Notes: generated by a model not told the origin, from the letters alone. A DNA stretch of 10,571 nt from Elusimicrobiales bacterium (GCA_030540535.1 JAUNWB010000020.1:1-10571); one strand, 5' to 3'. Counted from the first letter of the stretch, positions 1 through 6,670 are shown. A program made the numbers and translations.

Positions 1-1608
1 CTGGATTTTGCCCTGGCGGGGCTTCTGTTTGCAGTTTACAGTATGGCGGCCTTTGCCTATTCCATGCTGGCGGCGTGCGCGTTTGCGGTGCGGACGGCCT
101 GCGCGGCGTGGGAGGATTTTATTGACGCTTCCATCGACCTCGTCAAAGAAAACCTCGCCTCGCATATTCAAGATATGAACGACGGCCTCGCCAAAGACCA
201 AGCCAAAGTGCTTGTATCCGGAAGCGTGCGGGAAGTGTTCCGCCAAATGGGAAAAAACGAATTAAAACGTTTTCCGCGCTGGCTGGCGGCCGCGTTTTTG
301 GGGGCGGTGACGCTCGCACTGCGGTCGGTATTAATTGCAAAAATAGTCAAACTGTCGGGCACGACGGTAAAACTCGGCAAGCTGTTTGCGGGCAAAGCCA
401 CCCTGGCCGGGGCCGTATTTTTGAATCTGCGCCTGTTTTCCACGCTACTTCTATTGGCCATTTTCTTATTTTTCTTTCTGTGTATGCCGTACGCTTACGC
501 GCAAACGGCCGCCCAGCTGTTTGCCCAGGCTAAAACGGAGCCCGATCCGGCCGCCCAAATCAAACTGCTTACCCGCGTGGTGAACAAAGCCCCCAAAATG
601 GCGGACGCGTTCCACTACCGGGGCGACGCTTACCGCAGTTTGGGCCGCAACAAGCAAGCGGTGGACGATTACACCCGCACCATCGAACTCCGCCCGAAAG
701 ATCCTTTCCGCTATTACGCGCGCGCCCTTGTTTATATGGATATGGGGCGCAACGCGCAGGCCGTGTCGGACTTGACGCGCGCAATTTCCCTCAAACCCGC
801 TTACCGCAATTTTTATTTGGCGCGTGCGCGCGCCAACGCCGCTTTAAATAAGTACGACGCCGCCATCGCCGACTATAAAAAATACCTCGGCAAACGCCGC
901 ACCACCACCGCGCTGGCGCTTGAAATCGCCCCGGTTTACGTAAAATCCTACCGCTATGCGGACGCCCAGCGGATGTTGGATACGGCTATGAAACGCGGAG
1001 AAGACAGTGCAGACGTACATTATTGGCAAGGCCGCGTATTTTCCGGCCAGGGCCGTGCGGACGAAGCCGTTTCCGCTTACAGCAAAGCCATCCACCGCGA
1101 CGGAACCTACGCCCAGGCCTACCGCTACCGCGCCGGAGCGTTTAAAGACATGGCGGACTACCCCGCCGCGCTGGAAGATTTTACCAAACTGATTGAACTC
1201 CAGCCCGAAGCCGCCTACTACAACCGCCGGGGGCTGACGTACGAAGAAATGGGCCAGTTTAAAAAAGCCGCCGAAGATTACGCCAAAGCCATCGAACTCA
1301 ACCCCAAATGGGCCATTCCCTACAATAACCGCGGGTTTGCCAAGATGCACCTGAAAGACTGGGCCGGAGCCAAGGCGGATTTGGAAACCGCCATCAAGCT
1401 GGACTCCGCCGCCCCCACCCCCTACATCAACCTGGCCGGCGTATACTGGCTAAGCAAAAAAGACCGCAAAAACGCCTACCAAAACGTAGACAAAGCCCTG
1501 CGGCTAAACTTCCGAAACATCGAATCGCTGTTTGACGAAGACCAAAAAGGCTGGATGTTTAAAGGCCTCAACCAAACGGCGGAATTTCGGGCGCTCCTCT
1601 ACAAATAA
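1..1608 (+). CDS. Membrane-anchored TPR repeat protein (5' partial)
   Basis: The frame is open from base 1. The first ATG (43) has no Shine-Dalgarno sequence, so the true start probably lies before the window. Counting from that ATG (521 residues), there is a hydrophobic N-terminus (about 1-22), a second membrane-like segment (about 79-100), and a very hydrophobic stretch (about 127-150) ending in a signal-peptidase-like AYA|Q at 151-154. From about residue 187 to 490 the protein is a series of roughly eight or nine 34-residue tetratricopeptide repeats, with typical pieces such as AYRSLGRNKQAVDDYTRTIEL and YNRRGLTYEEMGQFKKAAEDY; one repeat near 290-320 is degenerate. TPR solenoids bind other proteins, so a scaffold role facing the periplasm is plausible, but no specific function can be named. 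The internal signal-like segment leaves open that the TPR part is a separate exported protein starting at TTG 421. A terminator follows directly. Confidence 0.8.
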   Translation: MDFALAGLLFAVYSMAAFAYSMLAACAFAVRTACAAWEDFIDASIDLVKENLASHIQDMNDGLAKDQAKVLVSGSVREVFRQMGKNELKRFPRWLAAAFLGAVTLALRSVLIAKIVKLSGTTVKLGKLFAGKATLAGAVFLNLRLFSTLLLLAIFLFFFLCMPYAYAQTAAQLFAQAKTEPDPAAQIKLLTRVVNKAPKMADAFHYRGDAYRSLGRNKQAVDDYTRTIELRPKDPFRYYARALVYMDMGRNAQAVSDLTRAISLKPAYRNFYLARARANAALNKYDAAIADYKKYLGKRRTTTALALEIAPVYVKSYRYADAQRMLDTAMKRGEDSADVHYWQGRVFSGQGRADEAVSAYSKAIHRDGTYAQAYRYRAGAFKDMADYPAALEDFTKLIELQPEAAYYNRRGLTYEEMGQFKKAAEDYAKAIELNPKWAIPYNNRGFAKMHLKDWAGAKADLETAIKLDSAAPTPYINLAGVYWLSKKDRKNAYQNVDKALRLNFRNIESLFDEDQKGWMFKGLNQTAEFRALLYK

Positions 1609-1613
1609 CATTT

Positions 1614-1642
1614 CCCCGCGCTGTAACGGCGCGGGGTTTTCT
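1614..1642 (+). terminator. Intrinsic terminator after the TPR gene
   Basis: A perfect 8-bp stem CCCCGCGC/GCGCGGGG (1614-1621 and 1629-1636) encloses a 7-base loop and is followed by TTTTCT. It begins 5 bases after the TAA stop of the TPR gene, and separates that gene from the thioredoxin. Confidence 0.85.
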
Positions 1643-1719
1643 AACTAATAAAACGCTTCCGCAAAAGTCTATTATTCCCCTATACTTATAACAGCAACAC
1701 CACACAGGGGGATTATAAT

Positions 1720-2046
1720 ATGGGGAAAAAATTAACGGTAAACGACGCCTCTTTCGACAGAGCGCTCGCCAAATACGAAAAAGCGGCTATGATTGAATTT
1801 TTTGCACCGTGGTGCCCGCACTGCGTGCGGATGGAGCCGATAATGGATAAACTGGCCGGAGAATTTGAAGGCAAAGCGGGCATTTTGGCCGTAAACGTGG
1901 ACGATTCGCCGCTTGCCAGCCGACGTTACGGCGTCAGCGGGATTCCGGCGTTTGTATTTATCAAAAACGGCAAAGTGCAGGACAGCGTTTCCGGCGAAAT
2001 GCCCGAAGAAGAATTAAGAAAACGCATCTCGGCCCTGCTGGCTTAA
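1720..2046 (+). CDS. Thioredoxin-family protein with a CPHC active site
   Basis: This 108-residue protein is a single thioredoxin domain of normal thioredoxin length. The redox motif is W31-C32-P33-H34-C35, at the same numbering as in E. coli thioredoxin, and the cis-proline is P76 in GIPAF. There is no signal peptide, so it should act in the cytoplasm, exchanging thiols and disulphides with partner proteins. The start is fixed by AGGGGG at 1706-1711, eight bases before the ATG. Two things differ from classical TrxA. The active site is CPHC rather than CGPC, as in the oxidase DsbA, and the buried Asp26 position is Glu26. A TATACT box at 1681-1686 could be its -10 element, but no good -35 is visible. 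It looks monocistronic, lying between two terminators. It could be a housekeeping thioredoxin or a specialised one; the family assignment itself is secure. Confidence 0.93.
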   Translation: MGKKLTVNDASFDRALAKYEKAAMIEFFAPWCPHCVRMEPIMDKLAGEFEGKAGILAVNVDDSPLASRRYGVSGIPAFVFIKNGKVQDSVSGEMPEEELRKRISALLA

Positions 2047-2091
2047 CCAATTATTTTTAACTCCGTTATGGGCGGAGTCATGCAAGAAATT

Positions 2092-2117
2092 CCCCGGGTG
2101 TACGCCCGGGGGTTCTT
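2092..2117 (+). terminator. Terminator after the thioredoxin gene
   Basis: The stem CCCCGGG/CCCGGGG (2092-2098 and 2105-2111) has a 6-base loop and is followed by GTTCTTAT, a modest U-tract. A smaller hairpin, ACTCCG/CGGAGT at 2060-2065 and 2073-2078, precedes it without a U-tract. Confidence 0.7.
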
Positions 2118-2120
2118 ATG

Positions 2121-2165
2121 ATAAAAAGCACGCCCCGGACGCTTCTCGCACCCGGGGCATTTTTG
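2121..2165 (-). terminator. Terminator after cinA, probably bidirectional
   Basis: The stem GCCCCGG/CCGGGGC (2132-2138 and 2152-2158) has a 13-base loop. Read on the minus strand, downstream of cinA, it is followed by GTGCTTTTTAT. On the plus strand it is followed by ATTTTT, so it may also back up the thioredoxin terminator. It lies between two convergent genes. Confidence 0.75.
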
Positions 2166-2176
2166 GCTTAAAACGT

Positions 2177-3406
2177 CTATTTTTCCATTTCTTCCAACAG
2201 CAAAGATATGGCTTTGACCGAAGCGCGCCCGATATTGCGCTCGCGCGTGCGCGAAAACGTAAATTTTTCCGCATGCGAGCCGTTCGGCCCCGCCACGCCA
2301 ATCCACACCGTGCCGACGGGTTTTTCCGGCGTACCGCCGTCCGGCCCCGCTACCCCGGTAGTGGACACGGCATAATCCGCCCCCGTCACGCGCCGCACTC
2401 CCTCGGCCATTTGCAGGGCCACGGGCTCGCTGACGGCGCCAAATGCTTCCAAATCTTCCGCGCGCACGCCCAGCACGTTTTGTTTTACGCGGTTGGCATA
2501 CGCCACCACGCCGCCCAAAAAGTAAGCGGACGCACCGGGTACCGCCGTTATCATCCGCGCGATATTTCCCCCTGTACAGCTTTCCGCACACGCCACGGTT
2601 TTGCCGCTTTGGCGCAAGCGGCGGGCGAAGGATTCTTCTTCGTTTTCCCCGGTTTGTTCCGTAAAGCGCAGGCCGGAAAGTTCGTTTAACAACTGTTCAA
2701 ACAGTCCGTCCAGCGATTCTTCCACCGGGCCTTTGGCCGTCAAACGCAGGCGGATAAACCCGGCCGAGGGCAAATATGCAAGCCCCACGCCTTTGGGCAA
2801 AATTTCTTCAAACGCGGCCAGTTTCATCGCCAGTTCGGCTTCCGGGATGTCGAACACCGTCACCATTTTGTAACGCAGCAGACACTCCCCGAATTTGGCC
2901 CGGATGCGCGGCATCACTTCCGCCGGAAACAAGTACTCCGTTTCAAACGGCACGCCGGGCAGAGAAACCAGCACTTTACCGTCTTTCTCAAACCACATGC
3001 CGCTGGCGGTGCCTTTCAGGTTGCGAAGCGGCGTACAGCTTTTGGGCAGCCACGCCTGGTTTTGGTTATACGCGTTCATACGGGACGGATTGGCTGCGAA
3101 CATTTCCTCCAGCCACTGCTGCGCCTGCTTGTTGTGGGCCAGTTCGGTGCCGAAGTAATCCGCCAGCGCGCTTTTGGTGACGTCGTCTTTCGTCGGGCCC
3201 AGGCCGCCCGTCACAAACACGGCGTCGGCAGAGCGCATAGCGTCGTCCACCGCGTGCAGGATTTCGTCGCGCCCGTCGGACACGGAACGCATTTCCACTG
3301 TTTCCGCCCCCGCCGCGGCCAGTTCCCGCGCGATAAAACGGGAATTAGTATCTAAAATTTGACCGAGTAAAATTTCATCCCCGATGGTAATAATACAGGC
3401 TTTCAT
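2177..3406 (-). CDS. cinA: CinA family protein, with NMN deamidase domain
   Basis: A full-length 409-residue CinA. The N-terminal half is a MoaB/MogA-like domain: GDEILLGQILDTNS near residues 9-22 and TGGLGPTKDD at 66-75. In known CinA proteins this domain acts on pyridine-nucleotide derivatives such as ADP-ribose. From about residue 256 to the end is the PncC domain, which deamidates nicotinamide mononucleotide (NMN) to nicotinate mononucleotide in the pyridine-nucleotide salvage cycle. Its signature AESCTGG places the conserved serine at S276, and STTGVAGPDGG (348-358) and KPVGTVWIG (362-370) follow. The protein is cytoplasmic. The start is supported by AGGGGGA a few bases upstream. In some naturally transformable bacteria cinA is linked to competence, but nothing here (no recA or competence gene nearby) shows that. 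The gene stands alone, divergent from the antiporter gene and closed by the terminator at 2121-2165. Confidence 0.95.
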   Translation of the reverse strand: MKACIITIGDEILLGQILDTNSRFIARELAAAGAETVEMRSVSDGRDEILHAVDDAMRSADAVFVTGGLGPTKDDVTKSALADYFGTELAHNKQAQQWLEEMFAANPSRMNAYNQNQAWLPKSCTPLRNLKGTASGMWFEKDGKVLVSLPGVPFETEYLFPAEVMPRIRAKFGECLLRYKMVTVFDIPEAELAMKLAAFEEILPKGVGLAYLPSAGFIRLRLTAKGPVEESLDGLFEQLLNELSGLRFTEQTGENEEESFARRLRQSGKTVACAESCTGGNIARMITAVPGASAYFLGGVVAYANRVKQNVLGVRAEDLEAFGAVSEPVALQMAEGVRRVTGADYAVSTTGVAGPDGGTPEKPVGTVWIGVAGPNGSHAEKFTFSRTRERNIGRASVKAISLLLEEMEK

Positions 3407-3490
3407 AAGTCCCCCTTTTTCCGGCAGGCCGGATACTTTATTTTATCACTTTTGGCGGCAGGCAGAATGTGAGAAAACCTTTATTTTTTA

Positions 3491-3496
3491 TATAAT
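3491..3496 (+). promoter_or_regulatory. Candidate -10 box of the antiporter gene
   Basis: A perfect TATAAT lies in an AT-rich stretch in the gap between divergent cinA and the antiporter. No convincing -35 box is found 16-18 bases upstream. Transcription would start near 3503, giving a leader of about 50 bases that contains the hairpin at 3515-3546. Confidence 0.45.
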
Positions 3497-3514
3497 ATTA
3501 TTATCTTATGTTCC

Positions 3515-3552
3515 CTCCGGCGCACAGCCCGGCGGGCCGCCCGGAGTTTTTC
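3515..3552 (+). promoter_or_regulatory. Leader hairpin covering the antiporter ribosome site
   Basis: CTCCGG (3515-3520) pairs with CCGGAG (3541-3546). The stem extends by two more pairs past a one-base bulge, and a nested stem GCCC/GGGC (3527-3530 and 3534-3537) forms inside. The 3' arm contains the Shine-Dalgarno GGAG (3543-3546), and it is followed directly by TTTTT (3547-3551) and then the start codon. The structure can therefore hide the ribosome site and also resembles a terminator. A regulatory role is inference. Confidence 0.5.
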
Positions 3553-4848
3553 ATGAAACCAGACACTATTTTCCCCAATCCGTTTGCGCTCATTCCGCTT
3601 GCGGTATTTTTACTTTCCTATTTGGCCGTTTCGCTGGCGGCCGGTGATTTTTACAAAATGCCCATTACCGTGGCGTTTGTTATTTCTTCGGTGGTAGCCG
3701 TATGGATGAGCAAAGGCGGAAATCTGCACAACCGCATTGAACTTTTTTGCAAAGGTGCGGCCAACACCAACATTATGCTGATGGTGGTTATTTTCGTACT
3801 GGCGGGCGCATTTGCGCAAACGGCAAAAGCCATGGGCGCGGTGGACGCGACGGTAAATTTAACGCTTTCCATTTTACCCGGAAACATTCTGGCGGCGGGC
3901 GTATTTTTGGCGGCGTGCGTGATATCGGTGTCCGTAGGAACGTCCGTAGGCACCATCGTCGCGCTGACCCCGGTGGCCGCCGGGCTGGCGGCGCAGACGG
4001 GCTTATCCCTGCCGCTGATGAGCGCGGTGGTGGTCAGCGGCGCCATGTTTGGGGACAACCTTTCTTTTATTTCGGACACGACCATCGTTGCCACCCGCAC
4101 GCAGGGCTGTAAAATGGCCGACAAATTTAAAACCAATTTTCACATTGTAATCCCCTTTGCTCTGCTGACGCTTATTTTGTACATTTTCGCCGGAAGCGGC
4201 GCGAGCCACGCCTTTACGCACGAAAACGTACAATGGCTGAAAGTGGTGCCGTATTTTGCCGTGCTGGCGGCGGCCGTAATGGGCGTGAACGTCATGGCCG
4301 TTCTGCTGGGCGGAACGGTGCTGTGCGGCGTTATCGGCCTGGTGACGGGTTCTTTTAACCTGTGGGGCTGGACCACTGCCATGGGAAGCGGCATTAACGG
4401 CATGGGCGAACTGGTCATCGTCACCATTTTGGCGGGCGGCATGCTGGAAATGATCCGCTACAACGGCGGCCTCGCGTGGATTATCCATAAACTGACGGCC
4501 AAAATTTCTTCCCGCAAAGGGGCGGAAGTAAGCATCGCGGGCGTAGTGGGGTTTGCCAATTTATGCACGGCCAACAATACCATCGCGCTGATTATGGCCG
4601 GACCGATTGCCAAAGAAATCGCTCAAAAATTTAACATCGCCCCCAACCGTGCAGCCAGCCTGCTGGATATTTTTTCCTGCTTTGTGCAGGGCATTATTCC
4701 TTACGGCGCCCAGCTGCTGATGGCCGCCAGCCTGGCGGGCGTATCGCCGATTCAAATTATGGAATACTTATACTACCCGTACTTACTCGGCCTGGGCGCG
4801 CTTGTGGCCATTTGGCTGGGCTACCCACGCAAATATACACGGGAATAA
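3553..4848 (+). CDS. Na+/H+ antiporter, NhaC family
   Basis: A 431-residue polytopic inner-membrane protein with about eleven hydrophobic segments, probably exchanging external protons for internal sodium. Family features seen are SVGTSVGTIVALTP at about 126-139, GDNLSFISDTT at about 167-177 followed by IVATRTQGC, and VQGIIPYGAQLL near 378-389; polar breaks of this kind in membrane helices carry the ions in NhaC-type antiporters. Length is close to the family norm. Some relatives (MleN type) exchange malate/lactate or other organic anions instead, so the substrate is not certain. I chose ATG 3553 because GGAG lies six bases upstream. The frame is also open from ATG 3508, which lacks a ribosome site and would add 15 proline-rich residues, but use of that start on a nearly leaderless transcript cannot be excluded. 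No terminator separates it from the tRNA gene 50 bases downstream, so read-through is possible. Confidence 0.87.
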   Translation: MKPDTIFPNPFALIPLAVFLLSYLAVSLAAGDFYKMPITVAFVISSVVAVWMSKGGNLHNRIELFCKGAANTNIMLMVVIFVLAGAFAQTAKAMGAVDATVNLTLSILPGNILAAGVFLAACVISVSVGTSVGTIVALTPVAAGLAAQTGLSLPLMSAVVVSGAMFGDNLSFISDTTIVATRTQGCKMADKFKTNFHIVIPFALLTLILYIFAGSGASHAFTHENVQWLKVVPYFAVLAAAVMGVNVMAVLLGGTVLCGVIGLVTGSFNLWGWTTAMGSGINGMGELVIVTILAGGMLEMIRYNGGLAWIIHKLTAKISSRKGAEVSIAGVVGFANLCTANNTIALIMAGPIAKEIAQKFNIAPNRAASLLDIFSCFVQGIIPYGAQLLMAASLAGVSPIQIMEYLYYPYLLGLGALVAIWLGYPRKYTRE

Positions 4849-4868
4849 GAAAAAAAGAAAGCATCTTG

Positions 4869-4874
4869 TATAAT
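4869..4874 (+). promoter_or_regulatory. Candidate -10 box of the tRNA-Arg gene
   Basis: A perfect TATAAT lies 24 bases before the mature tRNA 5' end, which would leave a short leader for RNase P to remove. No matching -35 is visible in the A-rich sequence upstream. Confidence 0.4.
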
Positions 4875-4898
4875 TTGCTAGAATAAATACATCTTTGC

Positions 4899-4970
4899 GC
4901 GCTCGTAGTTCAATGGATAGAGCGTCAGCCTCCGAAGCTGGAAATGTGGGTTCGACTCCCGCCGAGCGCA
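4899..4970 (+). tRNA. tRNA-Arg (anticodon CCG)
   Basis: A complete 72-base cloverleaf reading CGG arginine codons. The acceptor stem is GCGCTCG/CGAGCGC (4899-4905 and 4963-4969) with discriminator A4970. The D stem is GTTC/GAGC. The anticodon stem is TCAGC/GCTGG around the loop CTCCGAA, placing the anticodon CCG at 4932-4934. The T stem is GTGGG/CCCGC around TTCGACT. The CCA end is not encoded (the next bases are AAC), so it must be added by CCA-adding enzyme. A terminator follows eight bases later. Confidence 0.96.
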
Positions 4971-4976
4971 AACTTT

Positions 4977-5004
4977 AAAACCCCCGTGATAAACGGGGGT
5001 TTTT
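4977..5004. terminator. Bidirectional terminator between tRNA-Arg and the beta-barrel gene
   Basis: The perfect stem CCCCCGT/ACGGGGG (4981-4987 and 4993-4999) has a 5-base loop GATAA and is flanked by AAAA on the left and TTTTT on the right. It gives a U-tract on both strands and serves the convergent tRNA gene (+) and exported-protein gene (-). Confidence 0.9.
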
Positions 5005-5008
5005 CATA

Positions 5009-5761
5009 TTATAAATACAACAGCTTAAAGCCGACTCCCAAACTCCAGTCCTTCGTATTCCAGTTCCCGGCCGCGTGCGTACTGCCGTTAATATAAAAAG
5101 CGGTTCCTTCGTTCACCAACGTACCCACTTCCAATTCCGGGATGAACTCGGCACGTCCGCCGCGTTCGTAATCCATATAATAATACAGGTTCACCAACGC
5201 CCACCATTGGGAAGGCGACGTATACCCCACATTCAAACGCAAACGGCCGTAATTAATGTCATCCCGGGCATGGTCCCCCACTACGGACTGGTAGTGCTTA
5301 TACCCGGCCGCCGCATATAAATTGCCGGGAAGCGAGAACAAAATAAATGCCGACGGACTCAGCTGCAGCTTTCCCGCCCCCAACAGCCTATCCGTGGCGG
5401 TGGGCACAAACACTTCCATTTTAAAACCATAACCCAGCAAGCGGTCATCTTCCGGGATAAGCCACGACACGCTAAGCAAAGTATCCCCCAGCCCGCTTAC
5501 CGATTTATCCGGCGATTCATACCGGGAAAGCGGAACTTCCACGCCCCAGTTAAAGCGTTCGCTGATGACGCGGTACGTTTTCAGCGTCAGCTGGGAAGAG
5601 GACACTCCGCCCGAGTCGTCAATAACGGTAGTGGACGGGTTGACTTCAAACGTCGTGATATTCTCCGTCGGCACCACGCCGTAATGGTACGACCGCTGAA
5701 TCTGCGCGTTTACAGGCGCGCAAAACCACAGCAAAACGCCCAACGCCAAATACTTGCGCAT
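5009..5761 (-). CDS. Exported protein, probable outer-membrane beta-barrel
   Basis: A 250-residue protein of no recognised specific family. It starts with a clear signal peptide (MRKYLALGVLLWF...) with likely cleavage after VNA, before QIQRS. The mature part is rich in alternating polar/hydrophobic stretches, Gly, Tyr and Trp, typical of beta-barrel strands: for example FNWGVEVPLSRY, YGFKMEVFVPTA, LYAAAGYKHYQSV and WWALVNLYYYMDY. It ends in a strand-like WSLGVGFKLLYL. The overall look is that of small transporter-like or MetA-pathway-type outer-membrane barrels, but this is resemblance, not identification. I chose ATG 5761 because GGGGG lies just upstream and the signal peptide begins there; the frame is open back to a GTG at 5788. 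It lies 39 bases after the pirin-like gene on the same strand with no terminator between, so co-transcription is likely. Confidence 0.78.
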   Translation of the reverse strand: MRKYLALGVLLWFCAPVNAQIQRSYHYGVVPTENITTFEVNPSTTVIDDSGGVSSSQLTLKTYRVISERFNWGVEVPLSRYESPDKSVSGLGDTLLSVSWLIPEDDRLLGYGFKMEVFVPTATDRLLGAGKLQLSPSAFILFSLPGNLYAAAGYKHYQSVVGDHARDDINYGRLRLNVGYTSPSQWWALVNLYYYMDYERGGRAEFIPELEVGTLVNEGTAFYINGSTHAAGNWNTKDWSLGVGFKLLYL

Positions 5762-5779
5762 AAATACCCCCCAGTATTT
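5762..5779 (-). promoter_or_regulatory. Small hairpin presenting the ribosome site of the beta-barrel gene
   Basis: On the minus strand AAATAC (5779-5774) and GTATTT (5767-5762) form a perfect 6-bp inverted repeat. Its 6-base loop TGGGGG holds the G-rich ribosome site directly before the ATG. The stem is AT-rich and weak, and function is inference. Confidence 0.35.
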
Positions 5780-5800
5780 ATCTTTCACAACTAACGCCGT

Positions 5801-6589
5801 TTATTTTTTGCCGTTCACGCGGCAAACCGTTTTCTCCGTTTGCGGACAAAGTTCCGGGTTTTCCCGTTCCACCGGGCGGCCCGAAAAAAGCAAAAACCGC
5901 GCGCCGGAGCAATACGTGACGGCAGTCACATCGCCGCCGGGCGTACGCAGCAGCGAATTTTTGCCGAATTGTTTGCGCCCTTTGCGGCCGAATTTGGCTT
6001 TCCCGCCGAACACATAAACAAACGTCGTATTTTCCGCCGGAGCCTGGTATTCAAATACCGCCCCCGGCGAAAGCGTTACGTCAAACAAAATAGTGCCGGA
6101 CGGATGTGCAAACACCGCTCCCGGCGTATCTGCAAACCGCCCGGAAAGCACGCGCACGGCCACCCCAGTGCCCGTACGTACCAGCGGTACGTTTTCGCTT
6201 TCCAGTTCCCAGCGTTTTCCGGCGCCGTCCGTTTCGCCGAATGCTTTTACCCAAAGTTCCAAATTCAGCACGTCCACGGGTTCGCTGGGCTGCGCCTGTT
6301 TGAGCCCGCCCACCGTAGCCGCCAGCGTCTGCCCTTCCGCGCCGGACGGCATGTCTACGGGGTTTAACACGCCCGTAACCAAATAATTTACCGCCATGCG
6401 TTCTTCCCCCGGCACCGGCGCGGGAACGCCGTCCCGATCGAATTTTTCCCCGCAGTAGCAAACAGTTAAAAAAGAAAAAGGATCAAATTCCCTTGCGTTA
6501 TACCGGTCCACCAACCGCTGTACGGTAAGGCACGGGCCGGCGGGCGGCATCGGCCGCCAGGTATGTTTTTCCGGTGTGACTTTTCCCAT
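5801..6589 (-). CDS. Divergent pirin-family (bicupin) protein
   Basis: A 262-residue protein whose layout follows pirin. Near residues 23-39 is VQRLVDRYNAREFDPFSF, like the pirin DPF start. NYLVTGVL (68-75) resembles the pirin segment after HPHRG, and LNLELWVKAF (108-117) resembles the pirin LQLWVN strand. VPLVRTGTGVAVRVLSG (134-150) leads into the second cupin. LFSGRPV (234-240) is like the C-terminal GRPLNEP motif. Pirins are cytoplasmic iron-binding bicupins; some are quercetinases or co-regulators. Here the metal-ligand histidines appear to be missing: HPHRG is replaced by a PAPVPGEER region, and the HSE motif by PSE (101-103). It may thus be non-catalytic. I chose ATG 6589 because AGGGGGA lies five bases upstream; the open frame extends to 6655 without support. 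The exported barrel gene follows. The pirin assignment is from motif order only. Confidence 0.65.
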   Translation of the reverse strand: MGKVTPEKHTWRPMPPAGPCLTVQRLVDRYNAREFDPFSFLTVCYCGEKFDRDGVPAPVPGEERMAVNYLVTGVLNPVDMPSGAEGQTLAATVGGLKQAQPSEPVDVLNLELWVKAFGETDGAGKRWELESENVPLVRTGTGVAVRVLSGRFADTPGAVFAHPSGTILFDVTLSPGAVFEYQAPAENTTFVYVFGGKAKFGRKGRKQFGKNSLLRTPGGDVTAVTYCSGARFLLFSGRPVERENPELCPQTEKTVCRVNGKK

Positions 6590-6602
6590 ATATTCCCCCT
6601 TG

Positions 6603-6619
6603 CATGCACTCCCATGCAC
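6603..6619 (-). repeat. Direct repeat in the pirin-gene leader, operator-like
   Basis: The 7-base unit CATGCAC occurs at 6603-6609 and 6613-6619, a 10-base period (one DNA turn), between the candidate -10 box and the ribosome site. The first copy overlaps the palindrome TGCATGCA (6601-6608). It could bind a regulator, but no regulator gene is nearby. Confidence 0.4.
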
Positions 6620-6623
6620 CGAT

Positions 6624-6629
6624 ATTATA
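6624..6629 (-). promoter_or_regulatory. Candidate -10 box for the pirin and beta-barrel genes
   Basis: A perfect TATAAT on the minus strand lies 35 bases before the pirin ATG. It is downstream of the terminator that closes the pilin unit, so the pirin gene should have its own promoter. The -35 region shows no good match. Confidence 0.45.
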
Positions 6630-6670
6630 AACGACAAACGCAACATTTGCCGCAAACAGAAATGGATTAG

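Noticed and set aside
844..1350. A 168-codon antisense frame in the TPR gene
   Set aside because: It mirrors the TPR codons, with a glycine/valine-rich pattern expected from the complement of a GC-rich repeat gene, and shows no ribosome site or family motif.
2060..2078. Hairpin ACTCCG/CGGAGT just after the thioredoxin gene
   Set aside because: The stem is short and has no T-run on the correct side on either strand; the stronger terminator begins 14 bases further on.
2043..2591. A 182-codon open frame on the minus strand overlapping the 3' part of cinA
   Set aside because: It lies in another frame of the well-supported cinA gene, has an arginine/glycine-rich composition typical of shadow frames in GC-rich DNA, and has no recognisable domain.
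3508..3552. Upstream ATG as the antiporter start
   Set aside because: It has no Shine-Dalgarno sequence and adds a proline-rich stretch lying over the leader hairpin; ATG 3553 has GGAG at proper spacing. It is kept as an alternative in the findings.
4003..4488. Antisense frames within the antiporter gene (also 3651-4136)
   Set aside because: They lie wholly inside a clear membrane protein gene, have no motif, and their composition follows from the complement of hydrophobic codons.
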